Below are positions 1-7,785 of a stretch of DNA of 23,905 bases, in pieces. Origin of the DNA: an uncultured Clostridia bacterium. Lineage in GTDB: Bacteria > Bacillota_A > Clostridia > Christensenellales > Aristaeellaceae. The notes under the pieces were generated by a model. It was not told the DNA's origin, did not search any database, and was given only the letters and a program-made list of their open reading frames with translations. The DNA is taken from the NCBI GenBank assembly GCA_947166205.1, contig CAMVDI010000005.1, forward strand, positions 1 to 23,905, given 5' to 3'. The translations under genes were made by a program, and so were the position numbers. Position 1 is the first letter of the stretch. Every line of letters starts with the position of its first letter.

Positions 1-1
1 C

Positions 2-2602
2 CCCGGCGCGAAGCCCTTCCGCGCCCGCCCCGCTTCTCCCTCCCCCTTAGCCCGGCCCCGGCAGAGCCAGTCGGGCGGAGCCTCCGGGAGCGGACCTGCC
101 CGTTCCTCCGGTCCCGTCCGTGGGGGCGGGGGCGGCGGCAAACTGATCCTGATCGTCATCGCCCTGGCCGTCCTGCTGGGCGGGGGCCGTCTCGGCGGGC
201 TGTTCGGCGGCGGATCCGATTCCTCCGATCCGGGCGCCCTGCTTTCCGGAGGAACCGGCGGTTCCTCCACGGGCAGTCTCCAGTCCGGCTCCGGCTCCTC
301 CCAGCAGGGGACAGGCAACCTGACGGATCTGATTCCGGGGTCCGGTTCCTCCCAGCAGGGGACAGGCAGCCTGACGGATCTGATTCCGGGGTCCGGTTCC
401 TCCGGCCTGACGGATCTGTTCAGCGCCTTCCTGGGCTCCTCCGGCTCCTCCGTCTATGATTACAGCGGAGATCCCCTGTCCCTGCTGACCGGCGGCTCCG
501 GTTCCGGCGGCTCCGGTTCCGTCAGTTCCTCCGTCCCCACGACAATTCTTTCCTCCTCTTCCGGCGGAAGCGCCTCCGCCCCGGACACCACGGTGGCCGG
601 CGGCGCCAGGGAAAAGTTCACCGTTCTCCGGGGAAAGGGCCGGGACACGGTCACCGTGCTGGTCTACCTCTGCGGAACGGATCTGGAGAGTCAGAACGGC
701 ATGGGCACCTCCGATCTGAAGGAGATGGCCGCCGCCACCCTGGGCAGCAAGGTGAATCTGATCGTCTATACCGGCGGCTGCCGCAGGTGGAAGAACAACG
801 TGGTCTCCAGCTCCGTGAATCAGATCTACCGGATTCAGGACGGAAAGCTTTACTGCCTGGAGAAGGATCTGGGCGCCGCCCCCATGACGAAGCCGGCCAC
901 CCTGACCTCCTTCATCCGCTACGGCGCGGAGCACTTCCCGGCAGACCGGATGTGCCTGATCCTCTGGGATCACGGCGGCGGCTCCGTCTCCGGATACGGA
1001 TATGACGAAAAGTTCTCTTCTTCCTCCTCCATGACCCTGGCGGGGATCAACACCGCCCTGAAGGACGCGGGCCAGAAGTTCGATTTCATCGGCTTTGACG
1101 CCTGCCTGATGGCCACGGTGGAAAACGGCCTGATGCTCAGCCAGTACGCGGATTACATGATCGCCAGCGAGGAAACCGAGCCCGGCGTGGGCTGGTACTA
1201 CACCAACTGGCTGACAAAGCTGGGCAGCAACACTTCCATGCCCACGGTGGAAATCGGCAAGCAGATCGCGGATGATTTCGTCCTGGTCTGCGACCGCCAG
1301 TGCCGCGGCCAGGGCACGACCCTGTCCGTGGTGGATCTGGCAGAGCTGCAGGCCACCGTGCCCTCCGCCCTGTCCGATTTCGGCCGGGGAACCAACGAGC
1401 TGATTCAGAATCAGGAATACAAAACCGTCTCCTCCGCCCGCAGCAAAACCCGGGAATTCGCCCAGAGCACCCGCATCGACCAGGTGGATCTGGTGCATTT
1501 CGCCAAAAACCTGGGGACGAAGGAGGGCAGGGCCCTGGCCGCCGCCATCCAGGGGGCGGTCAAGTATAACCGAACCGGAGGCTCCATCAACAATGCCTAC
1601 GGCCTGAGCATCTATTTCCCCTACAAGCGGGCCGGCAAACTCAGGCAGGTGGTTTCCACCTATCAGGCCATCGGCATGGATGAGGAATATACCCGCTGCA
1701 TCCAGGAGTTTGCCAGCCTGGAGCTCAGCGGTCAGGCCGCGGCCGGCACCTCCATGACGAATTACGGCAGCCAGAGCGTGGGTATGTCCAGCCTGCTGGG
1801 CAGCCTGATGGGTTCGGACAGCTATGGATACAGCGGCGGCATTCCGTCCTCCTCCTCGGGGATGACGGACCTGCTGGGCGGCCTCTTCGGCGGGTCCTCC
1901 CTGGGTTCCTCCGATGATCTTTTCAGCATTTTCTCCGGCCGGAGCATGACGGCGGAGCGGGCGGCGGATTATCTGAGCGCCCATCATCTGGATGTCTCCC
2001 TCCTGGTCTGGGACGGGGACAGGATCACCCTTTCCTCCGCCCAGTGGGGAGAGGTGGAAAGCGTATGCCGCAACGTCTTTGTGGATGACGGGACCGGATA
2101 TATCGATCTGGGGCTGGACAGCGAATTCACGCTTGAAGGCGGCGCCCTGATTGATGATTTCGACGGCACCTGGCTCTCCATTGGCGGGCAGCCTGTGGCC
2201 TACTATTATCTCGGCACCGAGGATGACGGCGAGAACTACGCCATCACCGGCTATGTGCCGGCCATCCTGAACGGAACCACCCGGGTCAACCTGATGCTGC
2301 TGTTCGACAACGAGCATCCCTACGGCTTCATCGACGGGGCCGAGCCGGTCTATGTGAACGGGGAAACCGAAGCCTGCGCCAAGACCCTGATCCAGATCGG
2401 GGAAGGGGATTCGCTGCAGTTCCTCTGCGATTACTACGACTACGAAGGAAACTATCGGGACAGCTACCTTCTGGGGACGCCCGTGGTGCTGGGCCCGGAG
2501 ACGGAGATCGCCAACACGCCCATCGGAAACTCCCCGGTCCGGGTCACCTACTGCTTCACGGATTATTATCAGCAGCGGTACTGGACCCCCGCCCGCACCT
2601 GA
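2..2602 (+). CDS. Membrane-anchored clostripain-family (C11) cysteine peptidase, 5'-partial
   Basis: The frame is open from the first bases, so the start lies upstream of the window; a GTG at 593 is internal. Visible order: a basic, Pro/Ser/Gly-rich N-terminus, one hydrophobic segment (KLILIVIALAVLLGG, about 149-193), a Gly/Ser linker to about 590, the C11 catalytic domain (about 640-1715), a second Gly/Ser linker (about 1735-1945), and a C-terminal beta-rich region of unknown type. The C11 catalytic pair is present: His in WDHGGG (codon 971-973) and Cys in FDACLMA (codon 1103-1105). The family cleaves after Arg or Lys. The single N-terminal hydrophobic segment suggests a signal anchor with the protease outside the cell. 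The first linker has a 17-residue tandem repeat. It is convergent with the next gene. The family call is firm; the substrate is unknown. Confidence 0.88.
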   Translation, partial: PGAKPFRARPASPSPLARPRQSQSGGASGSGPARSSGPVRGGGGGGKLILIVIALAVLLGGGRLGGLFGGGSDSSDPGALLSGGTGGSSTGSLQSGSGSSQQGTGNLTDLIPGSGSSQQGTGSLTDLIPGSGSSGLTDLFSAFLGSSGSSVYDYSGDPLSLLTGGSGSGGSGSVSSSVPTTILSSSSGGSASAPDTTVAGGAREKFTVLRGKGRDTVTVLVYLCGTDLESQNGMGTSDLKEMAAATLGSKVNLIVYTGGCRRWKNNVVSSSVNQIYRIQDGKLYCLEKDLGAAPMTKPATLTSFIRYGAEHFPADRMCLILWDHGGGSVSGYGYDEKFSSSSSMTLAGINTALKDAGQKFDFIGFDACLMATVENGLMLSQYADYMIASEETEPGVGWYYTNWLTKLGSNTSMPTVEIGKQIADDFVLVCDRQCRGQGTTLSVVDLAELQATVPSALSDFGRGTNELIQNQEYKTVSSARSKTREFAQSTRIDQVDLVHFAKNLGTKEGRALAAAIQGAVKYNRTGGSINNAYGLSIYFPYKRAGKLRQVVSTYQAIGMDEEYTRCIQEFASLELSGQAAAGTSMTNYGSQSVGMSSLLGSLMGSDSYGYSGGIPSSSSGMTDLLGGLFGGSSLGSSDDLFSIFSGRSMTAERAADYLSAHHLDVSLLVWDGDRITLSSAQWGEVESVCRNVFVDDGTGYIDLGLDSEFTLEGGALIDDFDGTWLSIGGQPVAYYYLGTEDDGENYAITGYVPAILNGTTRVNLMLLFDNEHPYGFIDGAEPVYVNGETEACAKTLIQIGEGDSLQFLCDYYDYEGNYRDSYLLGTPVVLGPETEIANTPIGNSPVRVTYCFTDYYQQRYWTPART
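291..402 (+). repeat. Tandem 51-bp coding repeat in the peptidase linker
   Basis: Two near-identical 51-bp units (about 291-341 and 342-392) encode GSGSSQQGTG(N/S)LTDLIP, and a shortened third unit gives GSGSSGLTDLF. The period was measured between the two cagcagg cores at 302 and 353. The only coding difference between the full units is Asn/Ser. The repeat keeps frame and lies in a flexible linker between the membrane segment and the catalytic domain, so its copy number could vary between strains. Confidence 0.85.
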
Positions 2603-2713
2603 TTTCAGCCTCTCCTCCCCGGGCCCGGCCCGGGGCAGTCCCTCAAAAGAAACGCCGCCCACAGGCGGCACGCGTTCCGGATCCTTTGGCGAAAAGCCGC
2701 CGGGTACGGGGAC

Positions 2714-2747
2714 AAAAAAGGCGCCTCCCAAAGGGCGGCGTTTTTTT
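2714..2747. terminator. Bidirectional intrinsic terminator between convergent genes
   Basis: An A6 run (2714-2719), a hairpin with arms cgcc/ggcg and ccc/ggg separated by a 1x1 mismatch, and a T7 run (2741-2747). It reads as a terminator on both strands and serves the plus-strand peptidase and the minus-strand ribU operon. Two more hairpins lie upstream in the same spacer: an 8-bp stem at 2617-2635 and a 6-bp stem with a CACA loop at 2654-2669. Neither has a T-run. Confidence 0.8.
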
Positions 2748-2781
2748 GCCTGCGGGGCCCGGTCCCCCGCCGGTGCGGGAT

Positions 2782-4878
2782 TTACTGAATCTTCCAGGTA
2801 CCCACCTGGTCGCTGAAGCCGATGCCGAAAACCTCGCAGGTCTCCCGGGCCGCGGTTTTCCCGTCATATTTGCCGATCCTGTTCAGCTGCTTCCCCATGA
2901 AGACCACCACAGCGGTCTGCCCGCCGTCCAGGTCACAGGCCTCCACGCAGCCCGCCGCCTGGCACAGCTGGGCCAGCTGGGGCATGGTCACGCCCTCGCT
3001 GCGGCTTCCCAGTCTTCCTTCGCACATGATATCCACATAATGCCCCGGCTCGATCATCCCGAAGGCGTGCCGGGGATTTTTGGCCCTGCTCTTCGTGGGA
3101 TCCTGCACCCATTCGCTCAGCTCCCCTTCCCGGATCAGGTAGGGGCCGAAGCTGAAAACCATGTAGGCGTCCCGGTCCAGATAGTCCTGGGCGCTCAGCT
3201 CAACGCTGGCGTGCACGTCCACGGATCCGTCCCGGTAGAAGGCCAGGGTGTCCAGGTTGGGGAAGAACTTGGTCTCCACATGGTCGTACCGGTCGTCAAA
3301 ATAGATCTCGCCGTCCCGGATCTCCACCCCCACCGGGTGCCCGTTCCGGGCGCCCACGCGATAGGTATAGTAGTCGCCGTTGACGGCGAAGACCAGATGG
3401 TTCGCGGCGGCGTTTTTCGCAGCGTCCACCCTGCTCTTCTTTCCCACCGCCTTTTCCGGCGTGTATTCCAGATTCACCATCCGCTCCCCGGCCTCCAGGT
3501 CGCACCGGATGTCCGTCTCAAACCATGTCAGCGGCAGGGATCCGTCAAACCTGCGGCGGATCACCAGCTGAACGGTGGTGTTGATGAACACGTAGTGTCC
3601 CCGGTCATCATCGCTCCAGATGAACTCGCCGCTGTCCAGAAATCCCCTTTCGTTCAGCTGCGGCAGCCCCGGCACATCCGCCAGGGTCCAGCTGTCATCC
3701 GCCGGCGCTTCCCGCGCCTCCGTCAGATTCTCCAGGGGAATGCCTTCCAGCAGATCCCGGTGAAGCAGGTCCGGTCCCACCAGGCTCCGGACCAGCCCGA
3801 AGCAGTTGTTGGGATATTCCTTCCCTTCCTTGTAGACGCTCTTGTCCTGATCGTCCTGGGTCTTGTGGTACAGATAGGCGTAATAGGCCAGCCCCATTCC
3901 CGTCCGGCCTCCCAGCTTCTCCATGGGCTGGTTCCAGTCGAAGACCACCTGATCCCCCGCGCCGCCGTACAGGTGCAGGTACAGCTTCTGAACCTGCCAC
4001 CGGTCCGCGGATTCGTCAAAGGCCTTTTTGCAGGCATCCGCCAGCATCAGCCGCTGTCCGTTGTTTCCCTCGCCCTTTTCATCCGGTCCCACCATCACCT
4101 CCGGCCGGGTCCGGGCGATGACGTCCGACAGCCAGGAGACCAGTACCTTCTCTCCCTGCTGCCCGTCGATGGTTTTATAGGCCGCCTTCAGCCCTTTGGC
4201 CTTGGCGGTTTTGAAATCCCCGATCACGGGGTAGTACCGGTATCCCATGGACCACAGCCCGTTGAGCAGTTCGCTCCGCCGGGTGGTGTTGGCATAGCTC
4301 ATGCAGGCCACCGCCACGGTCCGTCCCTGTTCCGCCGCGTAATAGGGAATCGCGCCCCCCAGATACAGCAGCTCCTCCTCCGGGTGAGCCACCACGAACA
4401 GAATGTCGGATTTCTCCGGCGTGTCCTCCCAGCGCTGAACCCAGTCCGGCACGCGCCCGGCACCGAAGGCGTACACCTCGTTGAAGCCCATGGTCTGCTT
4501 CTTTTCGCCCAGGGCGTAAACCCGGACCTCCGTCACGCCGTCCAGGGGATACCAGGCATGGTAGAAGCCGTTTCCCCTGCAGACCGTCTCCCATTCGTCC
4601 CCCCGGCGGACCTGGATCTCATACTCCTCCGGCTTTTTCTGAAAGCAGAGATACAGGCCGTGGATGGGACTTTCGCAGGCAACGGTCAGGGTCGGGTTCA
4701 TCAGGGCCTTGCTCTCGGAATTGGTGGTAAACTTCCGGTCCGTCAGGCTTTTCGGGTTCCGGACCCCGCCCAGATTCAGCTCGCAGGCCCCGGTGATCTC
4801 CGGCGCGTCGTTTTCCGCGAAGGCGGCGCCGCAGCTCAGCATAAGCCCGGCCAGCAGCAGGATCATCCATTTTCTCAT
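2782..4878 (-). CDS. Secreted PIG-L-like pseudoenzyme fused to a phosphodiester-glycosidase (NAGPA/DUF2233) domain
   Basis: The protein has 698 residues. The ATG at 4878 was chosen over upstream in-frame starts because it begins a signal peptide (MRKWMILLLAGLMLS, AFA cleavage site) and follows an AGGGGAG ribosome site 8 nt away. Order: signal peptide, discoidin-like N-terminal region to about residue 150, PIG-L-type fold (about 155-390), linker, and an NAGPA-type domain from about 470 to the end (AVNGDYY with N500, DLDGGQ at 649-654). The PIG-L metal motif HPDDE reads H165-P-E-E-E169, and the second His cluster of the neighbouring paralogue is replaced (N273, R276, GPD for THD). The deacetylase site is therefore probably inactive. 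The C-terminal domain looks intact; relatives cleave sugar-phosphodiester bonds. It lies 14 nt after the intact paralogue and is the last gene of the operon. Confidence 0.82.
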   Translation of the reverse strand: MRKWMILLLAGLMLSCGAAFAENDAPEITGACELNLGGVRNPKSLTDRKFTTNSESKALMNPTLTVACESPIHGLYLCFQKKPEEYEIQVRRGDEWETVCRGNGFYHAWYPLDGVTEVRVYALGEKKQTMGFNEVYAFGAGRVPDWVQRWEDTPEKSDILFVVAHPEEELLYLGGAIPYYAAEQGRTVAVACMSYANTTRRSELLNGLWSMGYRYYPVIGDFKTAKAKGLKAAYKTIDGQQGEKVLVSWLSDVIARTRPEVMVGPDEKGEGNNGQRLMLADACKKAFDESADRWQVQKLYLHLYGGAGDQVVFDWNQPMEKLGGRTGMGLAYYAYLYHKTQDDQDKSVYKEGKEYPNNCFGLVRSLVGPDLLHRDLLEGIPLENLTEAREAPADDSWTLADVPGLPQLNERGFLDSGEFIWSDDDRGHYVFINTTVQLVIRRRFDGSLPLTWFETDIRCDLEAGERMVNLEYTPEKAVGKKSRVDAAKNAAANHLVFAVNGDYYTYRVGARNGHPVGVEIRDGEIYFDDRYDHVETKFFPNLDTLAFYRDGSVDVHASVELSAQDYLDRDAYMVFSFGPYLIREGELSEWVQDPTKSRAKNPRHAFGMIEPGHYVDIMCEGRLGSRSEGVTMPQLAQLCQAAGCVEACDLDGGQTAVVVFMGKQLNRIGKYDGKTAARETCEVFGIGFSDQVGTWKIQ

Positions 4879-4892
4879 CAAAGGGGCTCCCC

Positions 4893-6122
4893 TCATTCTG
4901 TCGTAATATGCTCCAGAAAATCCGTATGGGTTTCGTCCGGACCCACCTGGGTGGCATACAGGCCGAAGGCGGTATTGGACCAGTGGCTTCCGGTCTCCTC
5001 GACGCTGAGGGGCCGCCACTTTTTGTCGATCCTGACCTCCGCCCCCTCCTGGGTCACGTGCAGGGCGTAGGCTTCCTTTGCCGCCTCCAGTCCCGTCTTT
5101 CCGCCCAGGCTTTTCAGCGGCACGTTCCAGTCAAACCGGGTCTGCTCCGCCTCGTCCCCCCACAGGTGGACATACAGCTTCTTCACCTGCCAGGGCCCGT
5201 ACAGCGCCGCCGAATCGGGATATTCCGAGGGATCCGCCGCCAGGCCGTAGCCCAGGATGGCCGCGTCCGCCATCATCTTGTGCTGGCCGTGGCCGTATTC
5301 GCCGTTGATGTCGTGGGTCACCACCACCTCCGGCTGGTGCTTCCGGTACATTTCCGTCACCCAGGCCAGCACCTTCTTTTTCCCGCCCAGGGTTCTGTAG
5401 GCTTCCTCCGCCTTCTTGCTGTAGGAGTCCCGAAAGCCTCCGAATTCGGGATAATGCCGGACGCCCATGGCCCAGAGCCCGTTCAGGGCCTCGGACCGGC
5501 GGGTGGTATTGCTCCACGACAGGTAGGCCACCACCACCCGCTTCTTTTTTTCCGCCGCGTAGGTGGGAATCGCCCCGCCCAGGAAAATCAGCTCATCGTC
5601 CGGATGGGCAGAGAAGAACAGGATGTCGGCCTTTTCCTCCGTGGGTTCCCAGCGCTGAACCCAGTCGGGGATTTCCCCCTTCCCGAAGACAAAAACCTCG
5701 TTGAAGCCCATCTTCAGGCTCTTCTGCTGGGTGGAGAAGATCCGGACCGTATGCACCCCGTCCAGCTCGTAGAAGGAGTGCTGGAAGCGGGTTTCCCCGT
5801 CCATCAGCCGGACCCAGGTTTCCTTCCCGTTCTCATCCGTTTCCGGCACCTGGATCTCAAAGGAGGAGGGCATCTTCCGGAAGCAGAGGTACAGGCCGTG
5901 GATGGGCGTTTCCGAAGAGATGATGATCCAGGGATTCCTGATCTCCCTGCTCTCCCAGTAGGAGGTGTATTTCCCGTCGGTCATGACGGATTCGTTGTAT
6001 CCGGTGGAGCACAGGCGGAAGGTGCACTCTTTGGTCAGGTCCCGCGCCTCCCCGGCCACAGCGCTTCCGGCCCCCAGAATCAGCAGCGCGGCCAGCAGCC
6101 CCCACAGCATCTTATGTTTCAT
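4893..6122 (-). CDS. Secreted PIG-L family deacetylase with discoidin-like N-terminal region
   Basis: The protein has 409 residues with a signal peptide (MKHKMLWGLLAALLILGAGS, cleavage near AVA-GEA). The N-terminal region (about 30-150) resembles a discoidin/F5-8C-type carbohydrate-binding module. The PIG-L domain carries the zinc motif AHPDDE (H173, D175, D176), then THDINGEYGH with H270, H278 and H281. PIG-L enzymes remove N-acetyl groups from GlcNAc-linked substrates (as in MshB, BshB and GPI synthesis); a secreted form suggests an extracellular or wall glycan substrate, which is inference. Its ATG lies inside rimI (11-nt overlap), implying translational coupling. It is clearly paralogous to the next gene: both share TTRRSE, NGLW and GFNEV blocks. 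Confidence 0.85.
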   Translation of the reverse strand: MKHKMLWGLLAALLILGAGSAVAGEARDLTKECTFRLCSTGYNESVMTDGKYTSYWESREIRNPWIIISSETPIHGLYLCFRKMPSSFEIQVPETDENGKETWVRLMDGETRFQHSFYELDGVHTVRIFSTQQKSLKMGFNEVFVFGKGEIPDWVQRWEPTEEKADILFFSAHPDDELIFLGGAIPTYAAEKKKRVVVAYLSWSNTTRRSEALNGLWAMGVRHYPEFGGFRDSYSKKAEEAYRTLGGKKKVLAWVTEMYRKHQPEVVVTHDINGEYGHGQHKMMADAAILGYGLAADPSEYPDSAALYGPWQVKKLYVHLWGDEAEQTRFDWNVPLKSLGGKTGLEAAKEAYALHVTQEGAEVRIDKKWRPLSVEETGSHWSNTAFGLYATQVGPDETHTDFLEHITTE

Positions 6123-6636
6123 GGTTGTCTCCCGTTTCCGGCTCTTCAGGCAGAACCGGTTCCTCCTCGAAGTCCGGATCCGCGGGGGGCATCTCCTGGC
6201 ATACCATCAGGTACGCGTCCTCCCCGTTGTCCTCATAGTATTTCTTCCGCCTGCCGATGGAAACGAAGCCCTCGCTCTCGTACAGTTTCCGGGCTCTTTC
6301 GTTGCTGACCCGGACCTCCAGATCCGCCCAGGCCGCGCCGAGGCTGCTCATATACTGCAGAAGGGCGGTGAGCAGCGCGCGGCCGATCCCCTGCCCCCGG
6401 GCCTCCTCCGCCACGGCGATGTTGGTGATATGGCATTCGTCCATCACGATCCAGGCGCCCGCGTATCCCAGTACCTCCCCGTCCCGCTCGGCGATCAGGT
6501 ACCGGGCGACCCTGTTTTCCTCCACCTCCCGGCGGAAGCTTTTCTCGCTCCAGGGCCGGGGGAAGGTGGCCGCCTCGATGGCGCTCACCCGGGGCACGTC
6601 CCGGTACTGCATCCGCCGGATCCGCGTTTCACTCAT
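6112..6636 (-). CDS. rimI: Ribosomal-protein S18-alanine N-acetyltransferase (GNAT family)
   Basis: The protein has 174 residues. A GNAT fold is evident: HITNIAV beta-strand, acetyl-CoA loop R80-GQGIG-R86, then the VSNERARKLYESEGF block typical of RimI. RimI acetylates the N-terminal alanine of ribosomal protein S18. The final 27 residues form a Pro/Glu-rich tail beyond the usual family length of about 150. The start overlaps the end of tsaB by 8 nt, and the last codons overlap the start of the PIG-L gene. tsaB-rimI adjacency is common in Firmicutes and supports the assignment; tsaD, which often follows, is not here. Confidence 0.9.
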   Translation of the reverse strand: MSETRIRRMQYRDVPRVSAIEAATFPRPWSEKSFRREVEENRVARYLIAERDGEVLGYAGAWIVMDECHITNIAVAEEARGQGIGRALLTALLQYMSSLGAAWADLEVRVSNERARKLYESEGFVSIGRRKKYYEDNGEDAYLMVCQEMPPADPDFEEEPVLPEEPETGDNHET

Positions 6637-7330
6637 GGCGCATGGCCTCCAGCAGCTTTTTGTTCTTTTCGGCGTTCGGCGGCCGGAGATAGGATTCCCG
6701 CAGGGTCCGGTAATCCTGCGCCGTTCCGCGGGTCATGGCCAGCCATCCCACCGCGGCGGGGCGGAGAAAGCGGAAGGGCGCCGCCGCGAAGCGGGCCCGG
6801 TCCCCCAGGATCTCCCGGATCCGGGCTTCATGAGCGGGGACCCCGTCCCCGGTAAAAAGGCAGAAATCCGGGCTCAGGCCTTCCGCCTCCGCCAGGAAAT
6901 CCTCCAGCTTCAGCGCCCGGTTCTCCGTCAGGCGTCTCCCCTCCCGGAAGCAGGCGCCGTAAACCTGTCCGGCCCGGGCGTCCTGAATGGGGCAGAGGAG
7001 CGCGCCGGATTCCAGGACCCCTGTGCTCACGGCCAGGGCTTCCAGGGCATCCACGGCGATGCAGGGTTTGCCGCTTCCGTGGGCCAGCCCCTTCACCGTG
7101 GCGACGCCGATGCGCACCCCGGTAAAGCTGCCCGGGCCCACCGTGACGGCCAGAGCGTCCATCTCCGAAAGGGCCGTGCCCGCGCTCTCCAGGCAGTCCT
7201 CGATCATGGGCATCAGGCTCGCGCTGTGGGTATTCCTGTTCTGGGAGATCCTCTCCCCCAGCACCTTTTCCCCGTCCAGCACCGCGGCGCCGCAAACCGG
7301 TCCCGAGGTATCCACAGCCAGCAGTTTCAT
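6629..7330 (-). CDS. tsaB: tRNA t6A synthesis protein TsaB
   Basis: The protein has 233 residues and starts MKLLAVDTSG; this ATG was chosen because it overlaps the tsaE stop as ATGA and begins the ASKHA fold. Motif GPGSFTGVRIG (65-75) is the TsaB hallmark. TsaB pairs with TsaD and, with TsaE, transfers threonylcarbamoyl from TsaC product to A37 of ANN-decoding tRNAs in the cytoplasm. The length is normal for the family. The open frame extends further upstream, but that part lies within tsaE and ribU. Confidence 0.93.
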   Translation of the reverse strand: MKLLAVDTSGPVCGAAVLDGEKVLGERISQNRNTHSASLMPMIEDCLESAGTALSEMDALAVTVGPGSFTGVRIGVATVKGLAHGSGKPCIAVDALEALAVSTGVLESGALLCPIQDARAGQVYGACFREGRRLTENRALKLEDFLAEAEGLSPDFCLFTGDGVPAHEARIREILGDRARFAAAPFRFLRPAAVGWLAMTRGTAQDYRTLRESYLRPPNAEKNKKLLEAMRHE

Positions 7331-7785
7331 TCTTCCAGTCCTTCCCATCCTGTCCGTCGGAAAGCTCCGTGCCGCCGGATCCGAAAGCTTCTGCTTTCCT
7401 CCCCCGTGGGCAGGATCTCGATCATCATAAAATCCCCGGGCAGCGCGTCGGGACAGCGTCCCGGCCATTCCACCAGGGCGGCCCCGTCGCCCCCCAGGTA
7501 TTCCTCCATCCCCAGCTCGTACAGCTCCTCCGCGCTTTCCAGCCGATACCAGTCGAAATGGTACAGCGGAATCCGGCCGCTCTGGTACACGTTCAGAATG
7601 GTGAAGCTGGGGCTGGTCACCGTTTCGGTCACGCCCAGGCCCTGGGCGATGCCCCTGGCCAGCTCGCTTTTCCCGGCCCCCAGGGGGCCTTCCAGCAGGA
7701 TCACGTCCCCTGGCCGGAGCTCCTCCGCCAGGCGGGCTCCCAGCTGTCGGGTTTCTTCCGCGCTGTTTGAAATCATGGGTTTCAT
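7327..7785 (-). CDS. tsaE: tRNA t6A synthesis ATPase TsaE
   Basis: The protein has 152 residues. P-loop GPLGAGKS (33-40), TSPSFT (58-63), the HFD of LYHFDWYRL (76-78) and VEW (105-107) are all typical of TsaE, which hydrolyses ATP to recycle the TsaB-TsaD complex. Its ATG directly abuts the ribU TAA with no intervening base, and a ribosome site AAAGG lies inside the end of ribU. It overlaps tsaB by 4 nt. Confidence 0.94.
   Translation of the reverse strand: MKPMISNSAEETRQLGARLAEELRPGDVILLEGPLGAGKSELARGIAQGLGVTETVTSPSFTILNVYQSGRIPLYHFDWYRLESAEELYELGMEEYLGGDGAALVEWPGRCPDALPGDFMMIEILPTGEESRSFRIRRHGAFRRTGWEGLEE

Noticed and set aside
291..402. Tandem repeats as a possible CRISPR-like or mobile element
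   Set aside because: The units are in frame, directly adjacent without spacers, and encode a Gly/Ser linker.
47..2731. Very long open frame on the minus strand opposite the peptidase gene (894 codons)
   Set aside because: Its translation is low-complexity Gly/Ala/Gln/His-rich with no domain, while the plus strand shows the clear C11 catalytic motifs. It is a product of high GC content and biased third positions.
4879..5019. Upstream in-frame start for the PIG-L fusion protein
   Set aside because: It would add 47 residues that overlap the preceding gene and bury the signal peptide; the ATG at 4878 has a good ribosome site.
2686..5070. Long plus-strand open frame opposite the PIG-L fusion gene
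   Set aside because: There is no recognisable domain and it overlaps the bidirectional terminator. The minus strand has signal peptide, ribosome site and family motifs.
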